Shown here: positions 1-15,200 of the stretch, one piece after another
How positions within the stretch are numbered: position 1 is the stretch's first letter
Layout of the letters: the number at the start of each line of letters is the position of its first letter
NCBI GenBank assembly: GCA_951799425.1
Contig: OX637394.1
Coordinates: 1,933,501-1,997,500 of the forward strand
Length of the DNA: 64,000 nt
Direction: 5' to 3'
DNA from: Ilex aquifolium
Lineage: Eukaryota > Streptophyta > Magnoliopsida > Aquifoliales > Aquifoliaceae
Made by a program: the position numbers and the translations under genes
The notes under the pieces: model-generated
Seen by the model: only the letters and a program-made list of their open reading frames with translations
Databases searched by the model: none
What the model was told of the DNA's origin: nothing

Positions 1-235
1 TGTGTCTGTGTTTACACTGATGGGCTTTAAGGGTATTAGTATTTTCTCAATAAAACTTTATAATCAGTGACACTATAGTACAAGTCTTTTATAAACATCA
101 GTTAATGCTTTTTACGTATTTAATTTATTTCCTTTACAAGAATTTGAACAAAAACAAAAGAAATCCAACCATGGCCTCATAATAGCTAATAGTACTGCAA
201 CGTAGAAATTATATATTGCTTCTCTTGTTTCTTAC
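1..235. other. Start of the intron after PIEZO exon 17
   Basis: A GT donor on the minus strand follows coding base 236 (CTG|GTAAGA). No further PIEZO coding sequence is recognisable down to position 1, so the next exon is outside the window. Confidence 0.7.
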
Positions 236-3200
236 CAGCATGGGAGCCCAGATGACACAGATTAATACGAAGAACAAACATATCCCACTGCAAAATTTAG
301 TCATTTTTGTCTGCTTCTGTCCTTGTTTGTGTGAGGCTCTATTCAGAACGACATCGCATTTGACAAGATACAAGCTCGCATTTATGTCCTCCAACTAAAA
401 AAACTGCCAGATATCAGTTCAGCGATAACTATCCAGATAATCTCAAAACAGTAATCCATCCCTCAAGATAACACAGGTTTGAAAACTAGTTAATGATTTA
501 TACTGGTGTCCCTAGGTGCTACAAATATTCTCTAATTTCAAAGCAGATCTTAAGATATTGTACTTCCATTTTACGTTTATCTGAAGTAGGGGAGTTGTAG
601 AGTCCATATCATGTCGAGAATGACGATACTAACATCAGTATTCCCCTGCCATTAAAATTTATCCTAATACAAATGTTTTTGTAGTACTATAATTTGAGTG
701 AAGCAGAAACAAGTGAAAACTGAAAGAACTCACCTTCAGCCAATCATACATTGTCAAAGATGTAGTTGTGCATGACCAATCAAGTACACAACGTAATTCA
801 TAAAGGAATGGAAGAGCACGATAGAGTCGGTAGCCTAAATAATTTACTTGAGAAACTTTGCTGGTCAGAAACTGGCGATACAAAGTGCTCTTATGAGCGA
901 CCCCATATCGGATTTGTATAGCTTGCAGTGCCAGAGAAATTGCTTTTGTAAGATATATAGCACAAAGAGCTAATCCTGCAGCATTTTGTTGTGAAGGATC
1001 CAAATGCCAGGCAGACTCTGTGACAGTATATGTAAAGAGGATAAGGTTGAAAAGGTAGAAGATCACTTTTCCTGTGGCGAATGAACAGAGGTATATAATG
1101 CGATCAACCACAATTAAGAAGAAGATAATCTGCATGACGAGAGCATGTAAGCAAGTCAGGGAATTAGACAGCACATGATTGCCATAATAAGGCACACAAA
1201 GTAGCAAGGAACAAACAATTACACTAATGCACCACTGTGTGACTTAGCTATTTATAGCTAAGCTACATAGTAGGCAAAGTATGTTATCTTTCAGGACTTG
1301 TCCGGTGCTGGGCTTTTCATTGAAAAGAATATAGTCAAAATTTGACTAAAACATTTATGTTTCGCAATAGATCCTGATGTTGAATTAAGTTTCAACTAGA
1401 ACAAAGTATGAAATAATGAATTAAACATGAAGGAACAGAGGTGTACCATTAATATAAATACAAACTCTTTTGGAAATTGATCTTCAACCTGATAAACCTC
1501 TAGAAATTCACTTTTGTTCTTAATGACGGACTGGTAGAAAATAGCAACCAGAAAGAAAACAGACAAATCTGCACCAAATATGTAAGCATAGAGATCAAGT
1601 TCTCTTTTGCCTCCCCCAATCACTGAGAGTATAGGATATGGGAATCCAACTTCAACAAGACCAGTACATTGTGCCTTGAGAATCTCCTTTGCTACATCAG
1701 CTGCTGGAGTTAATGACTTGAACCGTTCTGTGGGTGTGCATTCCGTCAATGGGCAAGCATAAACCACCTCAAACATAGCCAAGGCTACATTTTGGTCATC
1801 TGTACTTTTTTCAATGCTTTGAATGTGAACTCTACTTGCACAAGGGCAACCATTAGGGTTTTCTTCCTGGCATCTCTCATCATGCACAATCCGGAGCAGT
1901 TGGTTTATTCCAGATTCAATCCTCTCTGGTTGGATCCCATCCTCAGGCCACAAGTGGACATCCATAGACAACTGGACAAGGTACGGAGGAGATTCTGCTT
2001 CCTGTGTCAGTGACTTCCAGTACCTAGAGCAGCTTTTGATTAACATTTTCATTATGTGTGTCACTGGTTGGAACAGCTTCTTCGCCTTCTCACTCAAGCT
2101 AGAACTGACCAGAACCGCCTCTTGGTGGACTGCTCTCCCATTTCGATTATTAAAACCCCGCGAGGAAATCCATTCACTATCTTTTACTGTTATAGAACTC
2201 TGTATGAGGGTAAATAAGTAGACCAAAAACAGAGGCAATAAACTGATTACGAATGACGATGTGATTTTTTTTGTAGGGAACCCTAACTCTGGAAGTAGGC
2301 TCCACTCGATGCTCAAACCACAATGTTGGATGATAATTTGGAACAGATATTGAAGCAAAATATAAATTTCAGTATAGATTAGCATGATAACCCAGAAGAT
2401 GTAACTTGGCCCAGTATTCACACACAGAGCATACAAGAAGAGAGCAGCTAGATACACCATGGAAAGCAAACTGAAGCTCCAAAGAAAGACAAGAAGAAAG
2501 CAAAAATAACACACGACATCATTATTGGAGCACATCTGGGACCATATATGATGGAAGATCCTTCCAATCTGCAGACTTGCAGCATCAGACATTCTACTCT
2601 TGTCAGACTGCAAAGAAGATGAACGGTCCAACTGTGTATAGGTCATATTCTGGCTCTCTATCTCATTCAATTTTGCATCCTCTGCCAATAAGGGGTCATT
2701 TGAATCAGAATCTTCATGTGGAATGTTCAAGAAGCTCACTATGTTGGTAACTGCCTGATTTCCCATGAACTGTACTTGGGAAACACCATCGCCTATCAAC
2801 TGTACAGCAGAAATTAATGGGTTATCCTTAGCTTGGACTCTTCCTTTCCTTTCTTTGTCTGAATCAGTACATGCACCCTCTGCAGCATCCACCTCAAGTT
2901 CAGTGATCTCACAAACAGAATCTTCCATTGAATGCTTTGTGAACTCCACTGCTAAGGGACTTTCAGTTCTTACACTAGTGGGAGATTCATGCAATTCAAA
3001 AGGGATACCTGTGTCTGCATGTATATTCATCTCTTGCTTCCCTAGTATACCGTCCTCTTTATCGAGGTAATCAGTGTCCCTATTCAAATTAAGAGAAGCA
3101 TTCCTCCTCCTTCTTAAGCCTTCACTCCTAGGAGAAGTATCACTACAAGCAGCAGTAGAGTTCATACTGTGAAGCTGGATTTGTAAGTTGAGCATCTCAG

Positions 3201-6200
3201 ATTTCATCTTCTCCACTTGCAAGTTACGCTGGAGTTTCTTTTCTTCAGAATTACGAATATGCTGTAACTGTGCAGTCTTCCATGCAGCTTTCTTCTCTTG
3301 TTCACGTACAATTGCACCAATTTGCTCCGCCTCAAGATATCGGAACACATAATCAAACTCCTTGGAGGAAAACATATATGACTGCAGTGATACCAGGACA
3401 AAAATTATGATCTCAACCAAAGCCGATCTTGAGGTTATCCGAAACCCATAGTCATATTTATAGAATCCAATCACCTCATATAAATAACCTATTGTTTCAC
3501 ATCTCCCTGCATTAAAATCACCCACGAAGGGAGACTGATAGGCAAGAGAGAGAACGATAAGGGCAAAGTTGTATATCCGCAGAAACTTGAAGATCTTGTT
3601 CTTTTTCTTCAGTATTGTGAGCCTCATTCGAAAGAAAACGAGAGCAAAACAAAGATATCCAAGGTGCAGAATGTCGTACTCAAGGGTTCCCGTAATTAAA
3701 ATTAAAGCAAGCACAAGATCCAATAGATGACAACAGCAATAAAGTCTCAGGTAGTCAAGAAAAGTCCACATGCTTTTGGTTTCAAAAGAAAGGTCTCGCC
3801 AAACAAATGCATTCTTACGCTGAGACATCATTTGGTGATATGCAAATGACCACGAAAAACTGGAAAACCGATCCGCACGAAGTTTGAAACAAGCAAACAT
3901 GAAGACCATATAATAGCTGATCAGCATTCGAGGATCATCAACAGTAAGTCCTAACAAAGAAACGAAAAAAAGGCACTGTATAAGCTTTGGGCGATTAATA
4001 GAATATCTTATTTGAAAGGAAATGATCAACTCAGGAGTTGATTAACAATGTTTCCAGAAGAGCTATAATTTTCTCCTTACACACTTCAGCGACAAGGAAG
4101 TACACAGGTCAATTTAAGAATCCAAATTGAAATGCTCGAGCAACAGAGGTTCTGAATGGTGCATAAGCCTTCTGAGAACTAATGCTCAGCATAAATAAGT
4201 AAAAGTAAGTTATATGATCCTTTTTGGAGTATTTTCACAAAATTTTGCAACCAGCCAGCATCGTGGATTTTCAAGTTTTGGATGAGTAATATATCAAGGT
4301 TAAACTTCAGTAGTAAGTGGTGCATGCATAAATGGTTATCTCCTCAGAAAGTTGGAACTTCTAAGGAGGGAAAAAATTAAAAAATTAGGACAAAGGAAAA
4401 AATATGAGAAAAAAAAGAAAGAAAAAGTCTAGGTAGAGCCTACTGAGTTGTATTCCTAATATTAGTAAGAGAGTAGTACCCAGCCAACAATTTCTGCAGT
4501 AATTGAAATATGTATTTGAGTTTCTCCAGCAATCATGGCAATGCACATTAGGGCCCCTTGGGACATGCTGACTTGAAGGCATCGTGTTCTTCCACATGGC
4601 AAAGTATTCAAGAACAAGAATGGATGCAAAGGAAAAGACAAATATTGGCCACAATTTCCGTATAGTATTCCGGTTTAAAAGAACACAAGCAGCAAGTGAT
4701 GCAATATACAACATAGAAACTGCATTCAGAAGAACAAAACTGGCAAGAAGCAAAGCAATCATAATGATCTGAAGGCCAAAGAGGTTGAACATGTTCTCCA
4801 TCCAGAACCTCAAATATATTTTTAAGGTGGTCTTTTGTAATTCAAGTCTCTCCTTTCTTAAGGCCAGAATTCGCTTCTTGTCCCACTTATGACTCTCCTT
4901 CACGCTTCCCCAGATAGACCCAAACGAGTATCTTCTAATGCTGCTTTGCTCAGAGCCTCCTGTTTTGGAAGACACAACTTGAGATGATTGGTATATACCA
5001 GGGTTGAAAGATGGCCATGAATTGCTTGTCACCCCCATTATTTTTGTAGGAAGTTCACTAGAATCTGCCGACACCATGTTTTCTCCATTGGAAACGGAGA
5101 CAACAGGTAATACATCTTCTGTCGAGATAAACAATGGGCAAGGTTCTTCAGATCTACCTACATCTGAAAGAGAACTAGGCATCTTCTCCAACCAACAGAA
5201 GACATTGTACTGAAGGGTACATGCAGCAATGACCAGAACTTTCCCCCTCAAGCCAGATTCTAGACCCCAAAAGCTAGGCTTATAAACCCGGAAACCCAGC
5301 AAAACGGACAAATCATAGTGTTTTTGGCCAGGAAACATCGCAGCCTGTTCACCCAACATCTGAAAAAGATACTCAGTTATGACTAAAAGTCCTGTGTAAA
5401 TTAAGAATGATTTGGATGGGATCCGAGAAGCCTTAGGTAAAGTTGAACAGAGGACAAGCCCGAGAAGATATAAAAACCCAAATGCACTTATTGGAGACAA
5501 TGATGCATAGAAAAGAGCAATAAACAAAATCTTTTGACTGTGCCAAATTAGAAGTCGTTTGATAAACCCAAGTACTCCAAATTGCAGTTGATCAGGATCT
5601 TCTGATATGACATACTTGCTTTGTCTCCTCTCATAACTATAAAGTTGCATCACGGTCATGATTGCTAGAGACTCCCAAGCATTTTCCAACAATGAGTCTT
5701 CTGGATTATAGCCAAAGTTTGGATAAAGATCTAACTTTCTGGACATCCACGCCTCAAAACTGGGAAAAATGCTCAAACTATAGATGAATATGAACACCAC
5801 AATTGTGTATGCTTTTAACGGATACCAGAGGCGTCGTTTTGTTTTCTCAACAAGCTGTCTCCCAATGATCCAAACAAGCAGAAGGAAAATGTACCCATAC
5901 GATAAATAATTAGGCCGGACCAAGTACACCGTGACAAGAATCGTCAAAAAGGCTATGTAGGTTCCAAATGATCGATAGATGGATAAAATTTTCTGCCCTA
6001 TTGCACTGAGGTATGAAGCTATATTTCTCTCTGGAAGAAAATCAAACAACAATGAGGGTTCACTAATTATAATCCCAAAAATAATAACAACAATCACAAT
6101 AATGACAATCATAAGAACAACAACAATAACAACAATAGAGTATATGCCCAAAAAAAACACTGCAACTACTATCACTACATAACTTCTTCAAATGTCTATA

Positions 6201-9200
6201 GGGACTCGATTAATGGTCAGCCTGCTCCTACTCTGCATGAGACTCATATTTCCCAGACAACCTGTAACAGATTTACAATACCTAAACCGAAAATTCAACG
6301 AGTACCAGGACAGAGCACATGTATGATGAAAATAAGAATACTGACGCTTGTGGTCTACTTTTCCCTCAGGTCATTAAACAAAAAATGACAGTAGGAAATG
6401 CTGTTATCCTAGGGTAAAGCTATACCATGAGAAGGATCATCATGGTTGTCTCTTGTGGTAGGGGAGGCATAAACTGACAACAGAACTGATTTGTTCAAAC
6501 CAGCGTTCAATATGCTAAATCCAACAGGAGGACAAGGTGTGTGCTGCACAATTGCTGATAATGAAAATAACATTTCAAAACCATGATTATGAATGGCACA
6601 GAAGCATGCCAGAACAGCTATTTCCACGAGATCCCAAGAATTATCAGAGTCAAGAAAACCTACAGGAAATCAAAACAAAGTTTTCATGAATAAAAGATGA
6701 AACCAAAATTCAGAGAAGAGAATGTTAGAAGGCAGATATAAAACTATGATGTGTCCTCCTATAGAGAACAATTTCGAGCGAAGCAATTAATCACAGCCAT
6801 ACCTAACAGAGATAAAATTTCCATACTCAAAGAACCCTTTTGCTCTAAAGTTTTAGAGACTAAATTAAGCTGAAGAATGTACAACACCGCGAAATGAGCT
6901 TCACATAGAAGAATCAGAGACTGGCGTATCCTTTTGCTGATGCTGTGGCTCAAAAGATAGCTGAAAAAAAATATCACTGAAGCACAGGTCAAAATATAGC
7001 AGTGATAGGAAATTGGTGCACAATCATGTTACATGAGAATCATGCAATTCAGTTTCTTCATATTAACAATCAACTATTCAGAATGTGCCGATCTGGCTAA
7101 GACTAAATAGACGAATAATAGCGGCAAACTTAACATACTATAAACGGCGTGGATGAGACCGGGTTTCATTGCAATAAGGAATATCAGCACCAGCATAATT
7201 GCCCGTGAGCTTTTATGCAGTCCCCAAGCAATCGTAGCCACAATCAAGACCTTGGTCTCTTCTTTCACTGCAATTGAATGATAAGGCAGGGCCATCACAT
7301 GGCTGGAAGTACAGCTTCAAGTTGATAAAGCAAAAGGTAGCCAAATCAATTCTATATACAAAAGTTCTAACATACAAAAAAAAAGGAACATTCCAGTTAT
7401 CTTGTTCCATTGTAATGGATGGCAGGAAAATAATATGATCCGACCAAGTGAATTACCTGTTTTAGGAAATGAGTATGGCCAGACAACTACTTGCTCTAAT
7501 ATTGTTACCTTTTCTATTAATCAGATTGAATATGGAGCTAAAGACTGAGAATGGAAACAAAATCAATGTGGCCCGCCCCAAATGATTGGTGGAAGACTTA
7601 AGGAGGAAATGAAGTATCAAAGCAAAGGGAAACCAAACATGCAAATCTATGAAGCACAAATACGAGATACAGATACAATACGATACGGATACATCGATAT
7701 GACAAAACCTAAAAAAAACAACAAGAAATACCCCGGCGTATCCTGAAGAATCCGAAATTCAAATTTATTTTGTTTAATTCTAGGATACTTTTCAGCCGTA
7801 TCGGATACGTATCCCGCCTTATCGGACGCGTATCTGTATCCGAGAAGTATCCGATACCGATACTTTGACCCTTTTGAAGTATCCGTGCTTCATAGATGCA
7901 AGTTAAGCATGAGGCCAACTACAACTAGTAGTATAGTTACTGCAGCTAACACACTAAGGTAGCTGAGTTGGCCAAGGCATGGGCCAATAAGCAGATGTCT
8001 TACATTCTATTCACCCAAGGCTTACTCAATGGAAATGGTCCACGCCGGTGATTATGTGCATCTATAATCACAGCTCCTAATAAAAGGATTATTAATTGAA
8101 GAATTAGTTGATCCAGTGGGCTTTGAGCACCTCAACTGATAGGGGTGTAAGGTTTGCAACACGCTAGGAGTGGCAAAGCTCATTGAGATACATGGATCCG
8201 CCCAAAACTATCAGCATATTTATGAGCTCAGATAAGTTATTTGCAGGTGCAGGTTGGAATTGGGTCAAAAACAAAACACTCAACTCTTAGCAGGTTGGAC
8301 ACAGTAACCAGTGGGTCCCTGCAAATATAACCAAAGGAACCCGTTGTAACACCCGAGCTTGTGTAATATGCAAGAGTGTGAACTAGGATGGGTTGGATAA
8401 GCTGGGGCAACACACTTGGTTTGAAATTGCACAATTCCGTGCTAAGGGAAAAATCGTCCGATGACGTTATCGGATCGAACTTTGGGGAGAATGAAAGAGA
8501 TTCAAGATAGCAAGGGTGAATATATGTCATGTGAAGAGTTTGGAAATGTGTGAAGTGGTCGAGTCGAAATCACGTGAATATGCGCAAGGGGTAAAATAGG
8601 CCAACAAAATTGTCGGATTTAATTTTTGAGAAAAAAGGGGATTCTCGGATTTAGGAAGTTATAGTATGTTATAATCTCATATTTGGATTTAAAAAAAAAA
8701 TCAGAAATTATGAAAATGTCTTTGATGGTTATCTTCCATCTAGCAAGGTGCAAATGTAATTCCCTTGGCAAATTTAGCCATGCAAGGGATGACTAAGGTG
8801 CTTGGGAGGCTTAAATAGGTGGAGGTGCTTCATATGTATCAGATTTGCAAGAAAAATCAGAGGGAAGAGAGAGAAACGGAGAGAGGAGAGAGAAAGTGAG
8901 AGGAAGCTTGAAGCTCGATTTTGGATCTCTGCGTACAAGCAACCATCCTTCAAACCTTTCAAAGGTAAGCTTCCTAGTAGCTCATAGAGTATGTGTGTGT
9001 GTGTGTGTGTTAAGTTTCAGAGGTGGCCTTCCTTGGTGTGTGTGGTGAGAACTTGTAAACCCTAGGTTGTTATTTAAGCTTGATTTAATGGGTTTTGTAA
9101 AATCTTGGTTTTGAGCTTGAAAGAGGGTCATATCCGCTGTTTTTGGGGTCAAGAAATTTGAAGTTAGATTTGAGAAAAAATGAAGTTTGGTGGGTCAAAA

Positions 9201-12200
9201 ATGGAGTTGCAGGTCTGGACAGAGTTTTAAAATGATGAAACCGTCACTTTTGAGCTCAATTTCCTCCTAACCTTTGCATGATCCGTACAAACCAATTACA
9301 TGGTGGAAAAGAGGGTAGAAAAAAGGTTGAATTTAGGCTTTTGAATCACCTAAAAAGGTTGAGAAACGAAGGAGAAATCAAGGGCCAAAGTTGGCTCAGA
9401 AGCTGAAAATCAGGTTGGTCAAAACCTGGCTTTATGGCCTTTGACCCAACTTTGACTCAGTTTTGGGAATAATTGAGGGGGTTTTGATGCAAACCAATAC
9501 TAGGGTCTTAAAATCGGGATGTAGTAGCATAGTTTAGGCTTTTGAATCACTAAAAAGATGAAGCAACGAGGGAGAAAGGGTGGACAAAGTAGGCCAAAAA
9601 TCTGAAAAAATAAGGTTTGGTCAAAGGTGGAGGAGGAGGAGGAAGAAGAAGGGGAACTGAGGGCAGCCCACCCCGACAGCACATGAGGATGCGTGGGGTG
9701 GCTGCTGGGGGTGTGGTTGGTGGTGTGGGATTCCTTGTTTCATGGGGATTCCAAAAATGCCCACCACTTTGCGATCCGACACTCCGGGGAAAAACCACAT
9801 AAAATGACTACTTTACCCCTGCGGATCCCGGTTTGACCTACCTATGCATTTTTTGACCAAACTAACCCTATTACTATGTTTAGTTAGTTAATTTAATGTC
9901 ATGTTTAAGTTCTCACTAAAAAATTCCACTATTCAATTTTTGACATTCAAACGTGCCGAACAGTGGACCAGGTAGATTTTCTCAATTAAGGAACAAGCTT
10001 GACTTTTTCATAAACTTCTTAAATATTTCAAGCATTTTATGATTATTGTTCGAAATGTTTATGAAATTGTGATTGGGTTATCGTATTTTTGTGAAACTCA
10101 GATCCGGATATGGTTTTTAAAAATGAGTTGTGTGTTTGATTGAACTGTTCGATGACTGTGGAGATCCAGGGTCAAATTTGTGAAATGTAAGTGCCCACAG
10201 AATTAAGCCGTAGAGGGTTTCATTGAGTTCGTGAATGCCTTGGTGACCCGGTTGGTCTTCAAACTTAGGTTCCAAACTGGATTGAGGGATCGTATCTTCC
10301 TTGGGGTACAAATCCCCTAAAAGGTTGGATCGTATGGTTTGTATTGACCCTAAGTGGTCGTTAGGATTTCACTCTTTGGTGTGATGCTGTACAAACTACT
10401 TTTCTTTTTTGCGCTTTACTATCTACATTTAAATGTTTTGCTTATTCGTTAGGTATGTACTAACCTATTTTTGTATGTCCCGATCAAAACAAAGTATTTA
10501 TTTTCAAACTTGTTTCTCTCGAATTAAGTTTACCTACTAAGCTGGTTGACCCTCTGTCGCTCACCCCACGTTACTTATTTCTTTTTTAGACTTGGACGGC
10601 AGCAAGGGGGAATAAATGTATAGTCGGGAACAACATGCTTTTGTTTATAATGAACTTGAATCAATAAGTTGAACCATTGTATTGTAATAAGTTAGGGGTT
10701 TGACAACTGGTCTATATAATGTGTAATGATTGCTACTTTATTGCCCCGTATCCAAGTATGTTTGCATGTAGCACTGCTGAACTTGTGGGTTATGGGGTTC
10801 AACTGCGGCACATGGCACTTATGTTATCACATAACGTGCCCGTGTGATGCAGGACATCATAAGTTACATGCCTCGGAGAACTGGGGTGTGACACCCGCCT
10901 CCATTTGGAGTTTAAGCCCCCATGGGTTTGTTTGGTTGGTGCAGAAAACTTAAATGACACAAAGCTTCTGTCATGTGCTTTTGCTCGATATTATTTTGTA
11001 TGTATTCTAGCTATTACTAGGCCCTCAATAAACTTGGGTCACGTGTAAGTTGACTTCAGAGAGATTTAATATATGCAAGTCAGTTTCGTATTGGCGACTT
11101 CAAACAATGCATTTACCAACCAACCCTTCTGGCCTGTCCTATAAACAGGTTGGTTAATGTTAGCACCCATTTAAGCCAACCTGTTTTCAATCACCCCAGA
11201 CCTGGCCCAGTCTACTATGCCACTTCTAAAACATGCAAATGGGGATCAAGGGGGCTAAGTATTCTTCTATTCGACCAATAAGAAAGACTATGTATAGATC
11301 AGTACTGACTTATAACATTGAATTACCTTCTTCTGAATAGTTTTCATTCGAGGAGAGCCTGTCCTCATCAGACAAGTATTGGAATACAGAATTGTTTACG
11401 AGATTTCCAAGAGCAACCAGAATTCCAAGACAAAATTGTGCTAGTAGAAAAAATCCAGGAATAGGATAATGCCACAGCCCAACCATCTCCCAGATATCCA
11501 TGTCCTGGAAGTATTCAAAAAGAAAGAAACTTGTTAACCGTCTCGAGATTTGTGAAATGAAATTTGACAGACTTCTAGTGCAAGCAGAGTGCTACCTTTC
11601 CTTTCCAGTTTAGGAATGCATAAGCCACATTGAAGACATATGTACTGACGGCCCACAAGAGAATGAAGACAAGAAGCAGCCCATTTAACCGGTGCAAACG
11701 GAACAAGGATGGGAAAGCATATAAAATGTAGCCGACATACACAAGTAATCCGAATGCACATACACTTGCAAAAGTGAAACTCCAAAATGAAAGAGCAACC
11801 AGGGAGACCTGTCACATTCATATTTAAAGTTTAACATGGAAACTTAATAGAATGACCGTTGTTAAGACTTAGCTCTTGAAAGTTTCAAGGATAAAATAGA
11901 TCTTCCATAAAACACTCCATAGGATATATAAATATGAATGTGACAGCCATATTCATTTATATATATATTAGCCACATAACGTGCCTTCCTTATGTGGCTT
12001 TCATACCCTACATGAAAAAAAGAAAACTAATGTTGCATTTAGAAAAAGTTGGAAATCATATTATCATAAAATCAGCATGTCAAAGCATATGACACATAAC
12101 TTGCTTCTCTGTCAGATCCTTAAAATTAACTCCATTGTTGTATACAAATATATTTGTAGTCGGTTGAAATTTTCCCATTTCTACCAAAACGAAGACAATA

Positions 12201-15200
12201 TTATGCAGAAACAGTCGGCACTTCAATTGCAAAAACTATTCTAGACCTACTGAAGACTCCATATACAAATCCAATAACATAACTCAGATGACAACCATGA
12301 GCCATAATTAAAGCTTATGTGCAGTAAGTCTGCAAATTACGAAGCTCCCTAATCCTACCACTTGCTTAAAAATCGAAGAAAAAATTTGAATCTAACTCCG
12401 GCAAGCCACTAACTTATAATAAATAAGCAAATATATTTTTTACCACCATGTACAGTTTTTTTTCAACTAAAAGTTTTCTTATTTGCTGTGGGCCAATCGG
12501 TGGTGGTGTGGCATCGAACCAGCAACTCACGCTCTAATCATTGGACATTTTAAATCAGTAAAGATTTTACGTCCAAAAAAAAACAACAATGAGTGGTTAA
12601 TGATATGTACCGGGAAACCATATGTGAAAAAGTTGATACTGAAAGTTCGGAAAACTGCACCCCTTAATAAAACATTAGTATGCCTTACACCAGACCTGCA
12701 AACCACCAAAACAGCTTAGAAATTTGTGAGCAAGATCTCATTTATCATATTAATCAAGAAGTTTCTGAACCTAATAAAAACAACTCAGCAACGAAAGGAC
12801 TTTTACCCTGTAAATCAATATATGAAACACTAAAAAACTTGACATGAAATGTAGAGATACTAACAGAACAATCAATGGGTTTTTGGTCCAATGGTACTCC
12901 TTACCTTGTGTAGAGATACTAACAGAACAAACTGGCAAGATGATATATATCTGAACAGAGAGTCATCCAAGTGCGACTATTCAAACATTTGACCTCTTAT
13001 GAGCCACATAGATGGCGTGGTAAAGTTTCCGATAAGAGGGCATATTGGTCCTCAGTCCTCACAATTTTGCAATTTCTAGGATCAGCTTATAGCTGATATA
13101 TTGATCAGGTTGATTTCTAGTAAAGGATTGATTGTGATGAGATACTTATAAAAGAGTTTACTAGGGTTAAATAAAATTATGTTAAGATAGTTCACATTTT
13201 AAGGTTACTCAGGCAATTTCCCTTTTATCATTATTCATTTCAGATATTTCAAATAATTTGAGTATAGGTGGGTTAAATAAAATAAGAATTAAATGGTAAG
13301 ATGGCAAAGGTCATTAACCATGGATTTATGGTGTATTTCACTTCAACCCCATTTATCTTCAATTCCCTCCCAACCCATACGTAAACAAATCTAATCAAAG
13401 ATGTATCACAGGGAGGGTGGGCCACTTTAAGCAATTACCATGATTTTAAAATTATATATAAGTTAGTTTTCCTTTTTCTAATTTCAAACAACCGTAAGAA
13501 ATTACACAATAAAAAATTTATTTCTATTTTTTATTCTATTAGATAACTCTATTATTCAACCATATTTGAGCAGCAAGATTTGTGAAGGCTAACTCTGTAA
13601 TAACCAGAAAGTTCACATATCATTAGGCACTTTGTAGAGCATTAAAAAGAAATATTCGATAGTTTTTGTAATAGAACACTCGTATCCTTGAGTCCATGCT
13701 ACTCAGGTGACTTTTTGGCAACCAGACTTTCTGCCTTCTAAGGTTCAACACTCTTGCTACGTTTACTAAGGCATAAGATAAGAATAAACTTGAACATTTC
13801 AATTAGGTGTTAATATATCACTCCACTATTTATTATCCATCCTGAAGTTTTCCGACTAAATTCAACATTTGTGGGCTGGGACATGGGTTTATGTCATTGG
13901 CAATTTTTTATAGCTAGCATTATAATCAACTATCTCACTCTGTTCTCACCACATTTCTTCACATTTGGACATTGATTGTGCCAGTATAATCTGGACATTG
14001 ATGTCCCTCTTCTCCCAACCCAATGCTTTAAAAAAAAGGAAAGGAAAAAAAAAAAAAATTTTCCCCAAAATAAACACAAAAAAAATCTCAAATTTCTAGA
14101 AAGATATATTTCATAGAATTTGCCAGAAAATCAACAGCATCACAGCTTGAAGAATGTTATCTCTCCATATCTTCTTTTTCTTCTTCTTCTTCTCTACCAA
14201 TCATGTTCAGCATCTTTTTAAAAGCCTACTCAATATGAGATTCGGTTTTTCTGAATTAACTTATGTCAATATAATATCAAGGAGAGGCATGACTTCCAAT
14301 CGATCTACATGCAAGCTTAGTAGGGGCAAGGGGACGTCAAAAGGTATATAAAAAAGAGAGAACAAGAAAATAACAAAACAATAAGGTTTCTGAGCAGGGT
14401 GCACTTAACAACTTGATTTTGAAAATAAATTTAAATAACAGTATAAAAAGAACAAAAGCATTCAGAATAAATTTTTGAAGCTGAACAAAGCTGGTAAGTT
14501 CTGCAGTTCTCTGAAGTAGTTCGATAGTCAAAAGGTTTCTTATTGAATAAAAACCTATCAGCTCCAATTGCCAGAAGTTTATGTAGAAGTAGACTTACTA
14601 AGGTCAACCAAATTGGAGCAAAATTTTATACGTCAAAGATTTTGTTTGCAATAGAATGAGCACAGACAATCATAATATCTTTCTTGGTGAGATTTTTTTT
14701 TTTGTTTTTAAACTGATCTTTCTTGATGAGATCACTATAACTATCTTGTAAGCCAAGAAAAAGAAATTTAAGACAAAATGGCATGGTGTAGTTTAAATGA
14801 ACAATTTTTCCAAGTCTGTTACCTTGATTCACGAATAAAAAAAGAATGCCTTGAGGGAAGAAGCTGCTCGGTTAAGTTGCCTTCTCTCATGGACATGAGG
14901 AAATCCATTTCCGCCAAGTCACATCTGATGCATGATAGCTGTGTAGAATTATGCAATACGATTGAGCTATAATTTACCGCAAACAACCGGGACATCAGTA
15001 TCAATAAAAAAATGTACCCTTTTCCATTAACGAAAAAACCGTAGGAACAAATTATAACATATAAGGAATATTTTACACCAATTTGCATATTAACTTCCTT
15101 GGTGCAAGCTGCAAGTAACTATTTGCAAAATTTGGATCACCCAGAACTCAAGGATCAAAATTTTGTTTCGAAACGTCCGAAACGTTTCCATTTCCTAGGA

